This document shows positions 1 through 10,566 of a stretch of DNA of 64,000 nt, piece after piece. Position 1 is the first letter of the stretch, and every line of letters begins with the position of its first letter. Source of the DNA: Eucommia ulmoides. Its lineage: Eukaryota > Streptophyta > Magnoliopsida > Garryales > Eucommiaceae. The notes beneath the pieces were generated by a model, which ran no database searches, was not told where the DNA came from, and saw nothing but the letters and a program-made list of their open reading frames with translations. A program made the position numbers and the translations under genes. The stretch spans positions 33,308,212 to 33,372,211 of the forward strand of contig CM028335.1 in assembly GCA_016647705.1 (NCBI GenBank), read 5' to 3'.

Positions 1-337
1 GAAAGAGAGACGCACCTGCTACCAGCAAGAGCTAGAGTGCCTAGCGTGTGAATGAAACAAGAGACAGACTGCTAATCCTAATGTCAACATGTTTCTTGAT
101 CTCAACCATTGGATCTAAAATTTGATCAAACGGTGTAAAATATCTTATGGGACAAAAATTGAGTTGTTTTATTATATAAATTTTCCGTGTCGTGTCATGT
201 CCTATTCTTTTAGAATTTTTCATGTCGGAGTGTCTGTGTCATGTTGTGTTGTGTCCTTGTCCGTACTTCATAGTTGGCCCAAGATTTTGCATTAGATAAA
301 GGGCATGATTGAGTACAGAGAAAGACAAAAGCGATAC
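1..337 (-). other. intron of the receptor-like kinase
   Basis: The donor GTATCG begins at 337 on the minus strand. No kinase coding sequence follows down to position 1. The stretch about 185-280 is rich in TGTC/TGTG steps and resembles decayed repeat DNA. The next exon must lie outside the window. Confidence 0.6.
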
Positions 338-1359
338 CATATAGTACAAGATCCAAACTTCTGTTCTTCATGTATTCATAAACAAGTAAACGTTGTGCTC
401 CATCTGAGCAACATCCAAGAAGGCGGACCAGGTTTTTGTGTTGTATGCTTGTGATCATCCTCACCTCAGATAAAAATTCTGATTCCCCTTGCTGTGATTT
501 GTCAAGTGAGAGTTTTTTCACAGCAACCAACCTTGCATCATCTAATTTCCCCTATCAACAAATAACTATACCATGTGAGTGAACTTTTTTACAACTATTC
601 AAAATCATGACATCATTCATGAGCCTGGAAACAAAAACGAAAATAGAAGAGGGCACCTAACAGTTTTGGAAACTCCGTGACATTAAAGTCATTCGCTCAC
701 TACGAAACTTGTGCGTGTGTGGAAATATAAAACATGAGACAATTTCTCTTTCCCAACTCATAAACACCAAAAAGACAGAGACACATATCATGGGATCAAC
801 TGAATAATGTATATCATATTCTATTCTATTTTGAAGCTATATAACGTCCTCGACATTTCCAATGTTTTCCTCATAAATCATGATTTCACCCAAATATCAA
901 GAACTTCATGTTAAAAAAAAAAAAAAGAAAAAGAAAAAGAAAAAAAAGTACCATATAAACCGGCCCAAATCCACCTCTTCCAAGCAGATTTTGCTGGTGG
1001 AAATTCCTCGTTGCTTTCTTTAAAGCCTGGAAGTGAAAATAGCTTATTGTGTGAAGATTTCCACTTAAACCCTTTATCTCTGCAATAAAATAAGCATGTT
1101 TCAAGAATGAGAAGTTATGAAAGCAAATTTTCAACTCTGGCGTACCATCAAAACTACAACCTTCGTTGTTTTTTATGCATCCAAACAACTTCATCAAGTC
1201 TGCTGGTTTTATAATCTTCCTGAAGACAAATATGAGAATGAGCAAGATCGAGAGCACAACGATCCCTCCTAGGAAGAAAAACAAGGCTGGCAATCGCGGG
1301 TGAGATGAGGAGCTCTGTATTGCAAGTTTTGAGGGTGATGGGGGTGCCACTGCATTCAT
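338..1359 (-). CDS. receptor-like serine/threonine kinase, N-terminal part, runs off the left edge
   Basis: Three exons can be read on the minus strand: 1359-1146, 1079-952 and 551-338. Introns 1145-1080 and 951-552 both start GT and end AG, and a further donor follows at 337. Exon 1 starts at a Met with no obvious signal peptide, then has a Pro/Ser-rich stretch and one membrane span (LFFFLGGIVVLSILLILIFV). Exon 2 has the juxtamembrane motif TISYFHFQALKKATRNF and the glycine loop GRGGFGPVY. Exon 3 has the ATP-binding lysine in VAVKK, the helix-C glutamate in FLSEV, and the hinge region LLVYEYMKNRSLD. Known plant kinases of this type act at the plasma membrane and phosphorylate Ser/Thr; the ligand is unknown. 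The catalytic loop and activation segment lie beyond position 1. The joins keep frame, with no stop, so the visible part looks intact. An upstream exon ending near 1350 (AG in ATGCAG) is an alternative to the Met start. Confidence 0.85.
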
Positions 1360-3323
1360 AAATGATCAGATCTATGTTTTTCTATCGAGTTGAATCAATA
1401 GAGGATAAATTAGAAATCCAAGTGAAAGAAGATTAAATAAAGCAGTAAATCCAATTTATATATGACCTAAATTCAAATGCTATATTTGCACACACAAATC
1501 TTGTGATGCAATTTTAACAAATGCTACTTACGATTCATTTTAGTACATGTATTCTACCGTCTTTTGTTGTTCGGTCATGAAAGGCTACATTTGCAAACTC
1601 TAGTCTATATCAATCATAAAAGAGGCAATGATCCTTTGAACATTGCTTGCAGTTTAATAGAAAGTTCAAATGTCTATTTTACTCCAATATCACTGCATCC
1701 TTTGACAAAAGCTTCGATTTAATTTGTCATTAATCTCATTTTCTGTTCTCTCTTCTCTAGTGCACGGTTAACCATCCTGACAATATGGGAACTATACATG
1801 GTTGTGCAATCCATGGAGAAACCAGAAGATTCCAATTGGTCAAATTGGATTTTCTCTTTCTGTCTATTGATTTCCATTTCTTATTTATTTTTTGTGATTC
1901 TTTTTTTTTTTTTTCTTTTCTTTCATTTTTATCTTCCCATCTTTTTCTATTACTATCAGAAGAATTCAAAACTTTCAATATTCTTTTTCCTTCAATTTTT
2001 TCATAGATCAATTTGGAAATAAAAATGGGGTGTCCACCAGATTATATGTTTTGTATAATAAGCGATATTAGATGAGCTCCGTCCAGAGAGTACACACTTT
2101 AGCAGACCGCAATTTTAAAGGGATCAAGCAAGCATGCAATGTGTTTTGAATATTTTTTTTATATTCGCTTTTCGTATCTCAGCCAGCAGCAGAAATATAT
2201 ATGAAGCAGGTTTGTGGCATATATATAACATATTAGTACTAACATATATTTCTTTAATTCAATGTTTTTTACAATCGAATGGTTGATGATCAGATTATGT
2301 GATAATGAGAGTTAGACATTGCACATATAAGACGTCCAGCCCAGTTTTCCTTACTCAAATGAATGAATATTCATACAAACAGTACACAGGCGAGCAATGT
2401 TGATTGGGTTTCTCTTTCAAACTAAGGGAAGCAAACATGGACCCGTAGAGACACAGTGAGCTTACCTTCCCATGCTAGACGAGGCATATTTAGTTGCAAT
2501 AATGCCCTCTATTTTCAATTTTTCTTCAGCAGCAAGATGTGATGGCATCTAATGCCAGCTTCTCCACTTTGTTTTTCGCTGCAGGTAAACAAGAATAGTA
2601 GCACATGGATTAGACTTTCTGCCATCCGATTTCTTTTAATCCTCTGCGGTTTCGGGAGAGAGACAGACATGGGTTTGATCGACGATGAGAATGTAAACTT
2701 CGGAGGATTCGAAGCATATGGCCAACAACGTCGTCTTCCGCCGGACGGCAAATGATTCTCTCATATGTAAATTGTATTTGCCCCCTACACTATAGGTTCG
2801 TTGAATTTCACCCCCCGTACTAGTTTTTTCAATGAAGATCTTGCTATGAAGTGCAACATGGATAGAAGATTGTAGTCGCGGGTAAAGAGCCACCCCATAA
2901 TTGAAAAATTCCTCAAAAGGTCCATAGATGCGAACATCACTTATGGAAATGGGGGTTCCATTTAAAGAATTTTTTTACTCTTAAGATGGGACCTAAAATG
3001 TGATATTTTTTACTTATAGAACCATTTTTTGGTTAATTAGTAATTACTCTAAATAGATGATCTACTTTAAGATCTAATCCATTTTAATTTTAAGTTCAAT
3101 ATTAATCATTTCATTATATATTAAGTTGTGTTTTACTCACTGCAATCAATGCTCACACATACTATTTTGCATTCTCGCTCACTGCAACGTGGTTAATGGA
3201 CCTATCGCTGACCCCCCGACTATCCATTTTTTATTTAGTATATTTTCTAGTTATTTTCAGACAAATTTTTATTACAGTCATGCATTTTTTTAGTCGATAA
3301 ATGTTTTGTTTATACTTTTTTTT
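1360..3323. other. intergenic DNA without a recognisable gene
   Basis: Upstream flank of the kinase. It holds a T-rich stretch at about 1860-2000, TA runs near 2190-2230, and AT-rich DNA from 2900 on. A short open stretch at 2552-2755 (plus) has no recognised similarity. Nothing here can be annotated as a gene or a defined element. Confidence 0.5.
1454..1462 (-). promoter_or_regulatory. candidate TATA box of the receptor-like kinase
   Basis: The minus strand reads TATATAAAT here, 95 bases upstream of the proposed start codon at 1359. That would place transcription start around 1425 and give a short 5' leader. AT-rich plant DNA offers many such matches, so this rests on position alone. Confidence 0.3.
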
Positions 3324-3467
3324 TGTTAGATAAATTGAGCTGCAGAATATTGTGAAAATGTAGAGCAATTATATTGATATATGAAAAAAAAATACATTAT
3401 ATAGGCATATACAAAGAGTTTATTTAGAGAGTGATTAGGGTTTTCCTAATATAGTTAGGGTTTAGCA
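3324..3467 (-). repeat. short LTR of the copia remnant
   Basis: On the minus strand it starts TGCTAAACCC and ends ATCTAACA, so it has TG...CA ends. A purine-rich tract (GAGTTTGAGGGAGA, 3468-3481) lies directly upstream, as expected for a 3' LTR. The length is 144 bp, which is short but within the range of plant copia LTRs. Its partner LTR is missing, so the boundaries rest on the termini and the purine tract. Confidence 0.55.
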
Positions 3468-3679
3468 TCTCCCTCAAACTCAAAGTGATAAATTAGATGT
3501 GAACTTGAGTTTGAAAACCAAAATGTGAAATCCAATGGATGGTTGAGTCCTTGAAAATATGTGTTGTCTGATTGGCTGAACTGACGGATTGAAGTCGAAC
3601 AGTATTCTGAAAAATGTGATGACGGATGAAGTGATAATCAGTCTCAATATTGTAAGCTCTTGGAAAATGTCGTTAGGGG

Positions 3680-5626
3680 CCATCTAAATAGTACTCCTAT
3701 TGTCACACTGTAGTATACAATGACTGTAAAGAAGGAGATTTCCATGTCAGCAATGAACAAGCAAAGCCAAAGTAATGCTTGTGTTGTTGTATCAGCGATG
3801 GCGTGCTATTCAACTTTATTGCTAGAACGGGCAACCGCATTTTGTTTCTTACTGTGCTAGGAAATAAGAGAATTGTCCAAGAAGACACAGGAACTAGTGG
3901 TTAAACGTATGTCGATGGGATTACTGGTCCAGTTGGCATCAGAATAAACATATAAGGTGGGAACGAACTGGGCAGAAAAATAAAGTTTGTGAAATAAGGT
4001 GCCCTTCATATACCGAATAATGAAAAGAACAGTCGAATAATGATTGGTTCGAGAAGCGAACAAGAACTAGTTGACTCAATGGACGGCATAGACAATGTCT
4101 AGGCGAGTAATTGTAAGATATACCAAACTTTCAACTTGTTGGTGATAGATAATGATGTTCGGGAGACGAGAGCCATCTAGTGGAGTAAGCCTGAAATTCA
4201 GCTCTAGAGAAGTATTGGCAGTGATGGAATTAGTGATGTCAGCCTTGGATAGAAGATCAGAGACATATTTGTCCTAAGAGAAAAAGTATACATTTGAAGT
4301 AGTTGAAATTTCGAAACCAAGAAAATAAGTAAGCACGCCAAGGTCTTTCATCTCAAATTGACAACTGAGAATTTTTTTTGAGTTCAGAGATTTTGCATAG
4401 ATCATCTCCTATAATGATCATATCGTCAAGTAGAAGGAGGATAATGTCATTGTCACCTCGACTGCAAACTAAGCACGCAAAACTTGTTTGAGACCATATA
4501 GGGCACGACGAAAGTGACAAATTTTGTGTTGAGGAGCTGCTAGACCAAAAGGGCTATGGATATAAACTTCTTTAAGGAGATCGCCATTGAGGAAGGCATT
4601 CTTGACATCCATCTAAAGGGGGGACCATTGGCTAATGGCGGCAACGACAAGTAGGGTACGGATAAATGTGAGTATAGTTACAAGAGCAAGTATATCTTTA
4701 TAGTCGATGCCATCAATATATGATTTAATTTTGAAAACCCATTTGTATCCAATAGGAGTTTCCTTAGGATGTATGTCAATGAGATCCCAAATATGAGTTT
4801 TTCCTAAGACATGAAGTTCCTCGTCTATTGTTTTCTAGCAAAGAAGATTAGTACTGATATTCTTATAGGATTGAGGCTTATGTAAATTAAGTAGAGTAGA
4901 AAAACAATGATAATCACGAATGTATAGAAGATGTTGTGTTACCCTGTTAGAACGGTAAGGATTCTCTGGGACAGGCATAGTTGGTGCAATATATGAAGTC
5001 ACTGGGACATGCTTGAAGGAGTTGTGTTGAAGATGTGTACATAGAGCAGGAACGTCAGTGGGGATCAATGGGGTAGCTAGAGAATCTATTTGATCCTCGG
5101 TGATATTTGTGTTAAGATGATCAGCGAAGATGTCTATAGATGGATTGGTGAAATATAGATGGTTGGTGGTAGATTTTGAAGGAAACTTGGATATGGAGGA
5201 AAACATCTTGTATTCTTAGAAGGTAACATGATGAGAAATACAAAGACGATTAGAAATGGGATCCCAAAATTAATGTCCTTTGTGTTCAATTCCATATCCA
5301 AGAAAATAACATACTCGAGCTCAAGGTTCAAGTTCGGAATGTTCATGAGGTTGTAAGAGAATAAAGCAAACACACCCAAAGACTTTTAAAAAGTTGTAAA
5401 TAGGAGAAACTCCATGCAACTTCTCATAAGGACAAAGATTATCGATGGTAGGTGAAGGGACCTAATTGATGGTATAGACAACAATGACAACAGATTCTCC
5501 CCAAAATCACTCCGGATAAGAGGATGAAATGAGTAGTGCACGGACAATATATAGAATATGTCAATACTTACGTTTAGCTCGACCATTTTTGGCAGAAGTG
5601 CCAAGGCAAGATCTATGGGGAAGTGT
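3680..5626 (-). pseudogene. copia pol remnant: integrase end, reverse transcriptase, RNase H
   Basis: Read on the minus strand across several frame changes and stops. The integrase tail has SAKNGRAKRK near 5570, then FGCVCFILLQPHEHSE near 5350 and YFLGYGIEHKGH near 5290. The RT part has MDVKNAFLNGDL near 4610, ALYGLKQ near 4490, LLLDDMIIIGDD near 4420 and FEMKDLGVLTYFLGFEI near 4340. RNase H has YVYSDANW near 3940 and KKQNAVARSS near 3835. These are standard copia landmarks. The integrase position normally reading AERK reads AKRK, so the catalytic glutamate seems lost. Stops and frameshifts show it is dead. Confidence 0.85.
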
Positions 5627-8582
5627 TGTAAACACCATATTTTGTCCCACTTATTTAAGTTTTTGAAAGTATAGGGTCTAAAGTGCAAATTCAACAAACT
5701 TTAAATTGAGGTTTAAAGAGAACAAATTTTCACCTCAAATTACCTTTGATACTACAAAAAAGAATAAAAAATATAAGAAAACATAAAATTGTCAATTCGA
5801 TCGAAATTTGGCATAAATAAAAGTTTCAGATCAATTTCAAAATTCATAACGTTAATAGGGACTAAAATGAAAATATTGAAAGTAGATTTTCCATGAATGT
5901 CACTTTTAGTATGATTAAATTAGTTTCTATCCTATAACTTAAAGAAATTTCACCAATTATATTTGTTTCCTGTTTTGACCATTGAAACTTTTATTTTCAC
6001 CGATTTTTGTCTAATTGACAACCAAAAATATTTATTTAATTTCTTGTTTAAATTACTAATCGCCTAACTCAAGCAAAAAACCTTGATTAGCCAAAGTGGT
6101 TCCGAAGGCACCAAGATTAGGAAGGACACACCCTCCTAAGCTTAGAAAAAAACATAGGATTCTTTCGCCGGTGTGCCCTTACAAGTGGACATTTAATTCA
6201 AGCATTTAATGATGCACTTAATAATAAATATCTTGGCAAGATTCTTGGGCAAAATCCCATCATGAAACTTAGTTACCTAGAGTAACCAATGCCTAAAAAT
6301 AGTTCAAAGCTAACCAAACTAGCATACCATCATTAATGGCAATAAATGTTGTATTTAATGAAGGCATTAAATGTCATTCAATAGAGAATCTCTTGGCAAT
6401 ATTTTCTAGCAAAAATTCCATCATGAAACTTAGTTACCTAGAGTAGTTGAGTGCTTACAAAACTAACCAAACTAGTTCCCATCAAATTAAGCATTAAACA
6501 TTCATTGAATAACATTAATGAGGGTATTAAATGACAAGATTTTGCAAGAAAATATTCATCATTACAATATCTTCGTGATTATCTACCTAAGCCAGGAAGA
6601 TCTTGAGCATTTTCCTAAGGGTCTATCCATAAATGGCATTTAATAGCCTTAAATGGCATTAAATAGCCATTGACAACAGGCTAGCAATGCCTACGCACTC
6701 CCCAATGTGCAGACATGCAGTTTCCTATAAAAGGTAGCCTATTTTCATTTAGAATGATCCTTGGCCAGACCCCTTCTCTCTCTAGACTCAAATTTCTCTC
6801 TCGGGTCCCTTGATTCCTTAAGCCTTCTACCTCTCAAACACACTCAAATCCTTCCAAAAAAAAAACCTAAAAGGTGTTCTTAACACTCTTTTAACAAGAG
6901 TTTAAGAGTTCTTCAAGAACAACCAAGCAAAAGGAAGAAGAAATTAAAGAAGGAGAAGAAGGAAAAAATACTTAGGGAAAGACTACTCTCCTAAGTTAGG
7001 TAAGTTTTTCTTAAACTCCTCTTTAAGTTATGTTTGTTTAATATCATTTGTACATATAATCCTTTGGCTGTTATTAGTATATTAGATCATGTACACAATG
7101 TAAATAATTTGTTTCGTGTCAAGAACAGTAAGAACACTATGGTATAGGCATAGCATCTTTGGCCTTCATCAAGAACATATGAAACCGAATTCAATGAATT
7201 TAAAATAAACTACCGATGAAGGACCACTAAGTACTAACAATTAACATTTACTTTTCTCGCTTTGCGTCTTTCTGCACTAGCCTAGATCACAGTCTAGCCC
7301 TACGTCTTAGACTTGTGGACTGGCACCCTTATATATATAAGCCTAGATCATGGACTGACCCTATGTCTCAGACCATGGACTTGCACCCTTTATATATTAT
7401 TCTGTCTAGACTCTTGTGGCTAAAAGTTGAAATAAATTGAGGACCTCTATTCCTTCGGGGATAAGTTTGCACCTTCTTCAGAAACGTTTCATTCTTCTTA
7501 GTTACGAATAAGACTGGCATATTATTTATTTTCTTCTCTTTTTGAACTAATAAGGTAAACCTTAATACTAAACTTGCCTAAGCAAGTAAGTTCAATTGAA
7601 GTATTCTTGACAAAATCAAACATGCATAGCCACTTACCATTTGTGTCATGTTGGGTTATTACTTTTCTTAAATAAACAAAAAGAAATAAAAAAAAAGTTT
7701 TTCGCATAAGAGTTTTCAATAGGAAAATACTTAGTGTTTTACTCTAAAAAATAAACGTTTATCTTTGTAAAATATTTTCATAAATAAATGTTTTATACAC
7801 TTTGTCTTAAATAAGTGTCTTTTATAAGACATTCACTTTTTGTTATATTTAAAACACGGTTTTCCATATTCCTATAAAAAATGTGTTCTTAAATGTTTTA
7901 CTATTTTCTTTTCTTTAAAAAATAAATAAACTAATTTTGTTAGGTTAAAGTTTCAAATAAAACACCCCCAGGGCCAAACTTGTCGATTCTTCCATAATCG
8001 ATAGACGGTTTAAAAGGGAAACATTTGTTCTTTTCAGTTAATCTATTTTATCTGTTGTTGTTTTAAATAAATAAAAATTTCTTATTTCTTTACATGGAAA
8101 TACATAAAAATACAAAAAATATAAAAAATGGGAATTAGCGTGTTAACCAAAATCGAAGGAAATTACTTGAACTTGTTTAAATGTAAAGATTAATTTAAAC
8201 TTAGGTATCATCTTTGGACGGCTGTCTTGAGGTTCCTAACACTTTCTCCGAGCATAACCGACCCCAGAACTTTAAATAAATCTCTTGTAAAGACCAACTA
8301 TTTTCAAGTAAAAACTTAGACTATTATAAACTAAAATTGATTTTTTATTTAAAATCCCGGTGATCTAGCACACCATTTAACTCAATGTTAGATGGCGACT
8401 CTACTTTTTAAATAAATACCGGCCCAAAAAATATTTTCAAAATCGGTGCCTAGAAAAGTCCTTGAAACTTATTTTCTAAAAATCAGCGGATTTTTGAGGA
8501 TGTCGAGAAGGAATAAACCAAAACCTTATTTTCCTCTTTTCTTGCTCTCTTCTTCCTCTTTTCCAAAATTCGAGGTGCGTCA
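5627..8582 (+). repeat. 5' LTR of Ogre-like gypsy element Ogre-1
   Basis: It starts TGTAAACACC and ends GGTGCGTCA just before a primer binding site. Matching sequence is found at 25560-27810 plus 45829-46020 (3' LTR) and, inverted, at 47663-50084. The first part has many copies of CATTTAATG/CATTAAATG (about 6180-6660), then a TATA box at 6726 and a CT-rich stretch typical of a transcript leader. The 2.9-kb length fits long Ogre LTRs. Confidence 0.75.
6726..6732 (+). promoter_or_regulatory. TATA box of the Ogre-1 5' LTR
   Basis: TATAAAA lies after the CATTTAATG-rich part and about 50 bases before a CTCTCTCT tract. The inverted copy keeps TATAAATG at the equivalent place (48986-48993, minus). 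In the 3' LTR the site has decayed (AATAAATACC near 26222). Confidence 0.6.
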
Positions 8583-8583
8583 A

Positions 8584-8602
8584 TTGACGATTTCGCTGGG
8601 GA
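8584..8602 (+). other. primer binding site of Ogre-1 (tRNA-Arg type)
   Basis: TTGACGATTTCGCTGGGGA follows the LTR end by one base. It is a mutated form of TGGCGACTNNGCTGGGGA, which complements the 3' end of a plant tRNA-Arg. Arginine primers are known for the Ogre lineage. The better kept version is on the minus strand at 47642-47660. Confidence 0.6.
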
Positions 8603-8859
8603 CTTTTGATGGTCAGGCCTAGTTGGAGTTTAAATTTATTTTTATGATTAAATAAAGTCCAAGAAATATGTCTTCAGTTTTTAAACATTAAAAATTCCCT
8701 TTTAACAAAAAAATCTTTTATTTTACTTCATATATGTTTTTGTTTATATATTGCATTCATTTATTTACTATCTGTACTTAACTGCATTTACTTTACCATC
8801 TTTGAATTTTTGCATTTTACTTTCTGTAAGCTTTCTCCAAGGCATAATCACCACTTTGC

Positions 8860-9230
8860 ATTTGCATATCATGACAAAAACCCAAAGCCATAAACCTCAT
8901 CCGAAGGCCGGTAGTAGGGACCGATTTCATGCGATTTTATCATGCTGATCTAAACCATGATACCCAGTTAGGATTTAGAAAGATGAGTCAAAAGAAGCAA
9001 GGCCAAGTGGTATATCCACTGGGATCCGGCTTCGAAACTCGACTCGCTCGGATCACTAACCAACGATGGATGTTCCCCCGAGGAGGACACTGGAGGTTTG
9101 AAGATTTGGGAACCGAACCATTCTAGGATGCGTTAGTAGAAAAAGCCGTGAACCTTATATAATGAACCTAGGATAGAATGGTACCCAAAACCCTTCTATA
9201 TTTAGGACATTGTCTTAGAGAGAGAATTTT
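8860..9230 (+). pseudogene. conserved leader block of Ogre-1, possibly ORF1-like
   Basis: The frame at 8929-9126 includes KQGQVVYPLGSGFETRLA and RITNQRWMFPRGGHW. The inverted copy in Ogre-2 (about 47080-47260, minus) gives a related peptide with KQGHVVY, FETHLARITNQ and MFPSGG, with stops. Similarity at the peptide level in two diverged copies suggests former coding. Known Ogre elements carry an extra ORF upstream of gag, but I cannot match this peptide to it. Confidence 0.4.
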
Positions 9231-9619
9231 CTTTTATTTTTACCTTGCATACATTTGTTTATACATTTGTTATTATAGACTGGTAGAATAAAATTTCTAG
9301 GACAAATAGGGCGCATAATAAACAACGTAAGAATTACTGTTCTATTTCACGTGTCGCCAGCTTACTTAAATAAAAAATGCTTTCAAAATCAAATTAAGGA
9401 GCAAGTTGCTAGAGAAGAACGAGAATCCTTATTTTTGTTTAGTAACAAAATCTCATTTAACTCATGTAAATCATAAACGCCCCTTACATCCAAAATAATT
9501 CACATAAAAAAACTTACTTTAATGAACTCATGAATTCATTCGCCTTTAAATAATGCACGAAAACCCTTACCTCAACAGTCATCTAAAAATAGCCTTTACC
9601 GAACAACTGTCTTAAGGTT

Positions 9620-10566
9620 CGTATCCTAAGATGGGATCAATATCGCAATACCATGCTAAGTATGCTAAGATTCAAGAAATGGTTGTTGCCTTGAAGAAAA
9701 CGCTAAACGAGAAGAACCCAGCACCGTGCCTTGGAAAGATCAAACTAGAACTACTGTCTCCACTTAGGACAAATGAAAATGAGACCTTTTGCGAAATAAA
9801 AGAATTATAACCTTGTAATAACTATAATAACATCGGAATATGGATACATGACCCCATGCCCCCTCACGAAGAATGGATCGCCGCGAGGAACTTTGAAAAG
9901 GCCTATGGGTAACCTATTCGAAGCCCATGAAGGAAGTAGATAACCACGACATTAAATGGGGGGATGAATACAAGGATGACTTTGATGATGAGAAATACTC
10001 TAACAAGAATTCAGGCAATGATTGGACCACTAATATGGCACCGATGATTGAGACACCTGACCTTCAACAGCCCGAAGATGAAGTCCCTAAGTAAGATTTA
10101 GTCCAGGGAGAAATATCCAAGATGTCGGATCAGGTCGATTGCCTGGGTTAAACCATCAAGGAAATAGGATAGTTTATGCTCAAGATCCAGCCTAACACTT
10201 CAAGGAATGGGACTTTGTACCTGACCTCTACTGAAAACTTAGTATATCCCAAGCGTCGACTCTTTACCCCTGCACCACACTCCTTCAATTCCTGCAAACC
10301 TGCTCGAACTTCCCAGGAACGAAGGAATTTCACCATACTTCCCATTTCACTCTCCTATATCTACCACTACTGCCTCAGTGACTACTTGTTGACACCTATT
10401 TTTCCTCACCGACCTAATCCTCAATCTCCACAGTTTAACCCACATACCTTTTGTAAATACCACTCTGGATGAATGGGTCACCAAACCAATCAGTGTTATT
10501 CCCTTCTGAACTATGTCGAAGATCTCATCCAAGCAAGAGTGATCAGTGTCAACGAGGGTGTAAAGT
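9620..10566 (+). pseudogene. gag remnant of Ogre-1
   Basis: The start shows YHAKYAKIQEMVVALKKTL, a coiled-coil-like stretch. The end shows CKYHSG, a stop, then MGHQTNQCYSLLNYVEDLI, close to the zinc-knuckle tail CxxH...GHxTxxC seen in Tat/Ogre gag. A proline-rich part (PHRPNPQSPQFNPHTF, near 10410) precedes it. There are several stops and frame changes. Orientation agrees with the 5' LTR. Confidence 0.6.

Larger units (their letters stand above)
3324..5626 (-). mobile_element. decayed Ty1-copia retrotransposon, 5' part missing
   Basis: On the minus strand the order is end of integrase, reverse transcriptase, RNase H, purine-rich tract, LTR, as in copia elements. The 5' part (gag, protease, integrase core) is missing: the sequence switches at 5627 to the start of an Ogre-type LTR. 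The missing half is not seen beyond the other end of that element, so either rearrangement has separated the parts or they lie outside the window. Confidence 0.85.

Noticed and set aside
1757..2022. Open frames over the T-rich stretch
   Set aside because: Low-complexity poly-T/poly-A translation, rich in Phe or Lys only.
2552..2755. Plus-strand open stretch ending GGFEAYGQQRRLPPDGK
   Set aside because: Short, no recognised similarity, no splice or promoter context; chance cannot be excluded.
8584..8602. tRNA-like sequence at the primer binding sites
   Set aside because: Only the complement of a tRNA 3' end is present; no cloverleaf can be made, so these are not tRNA genes.
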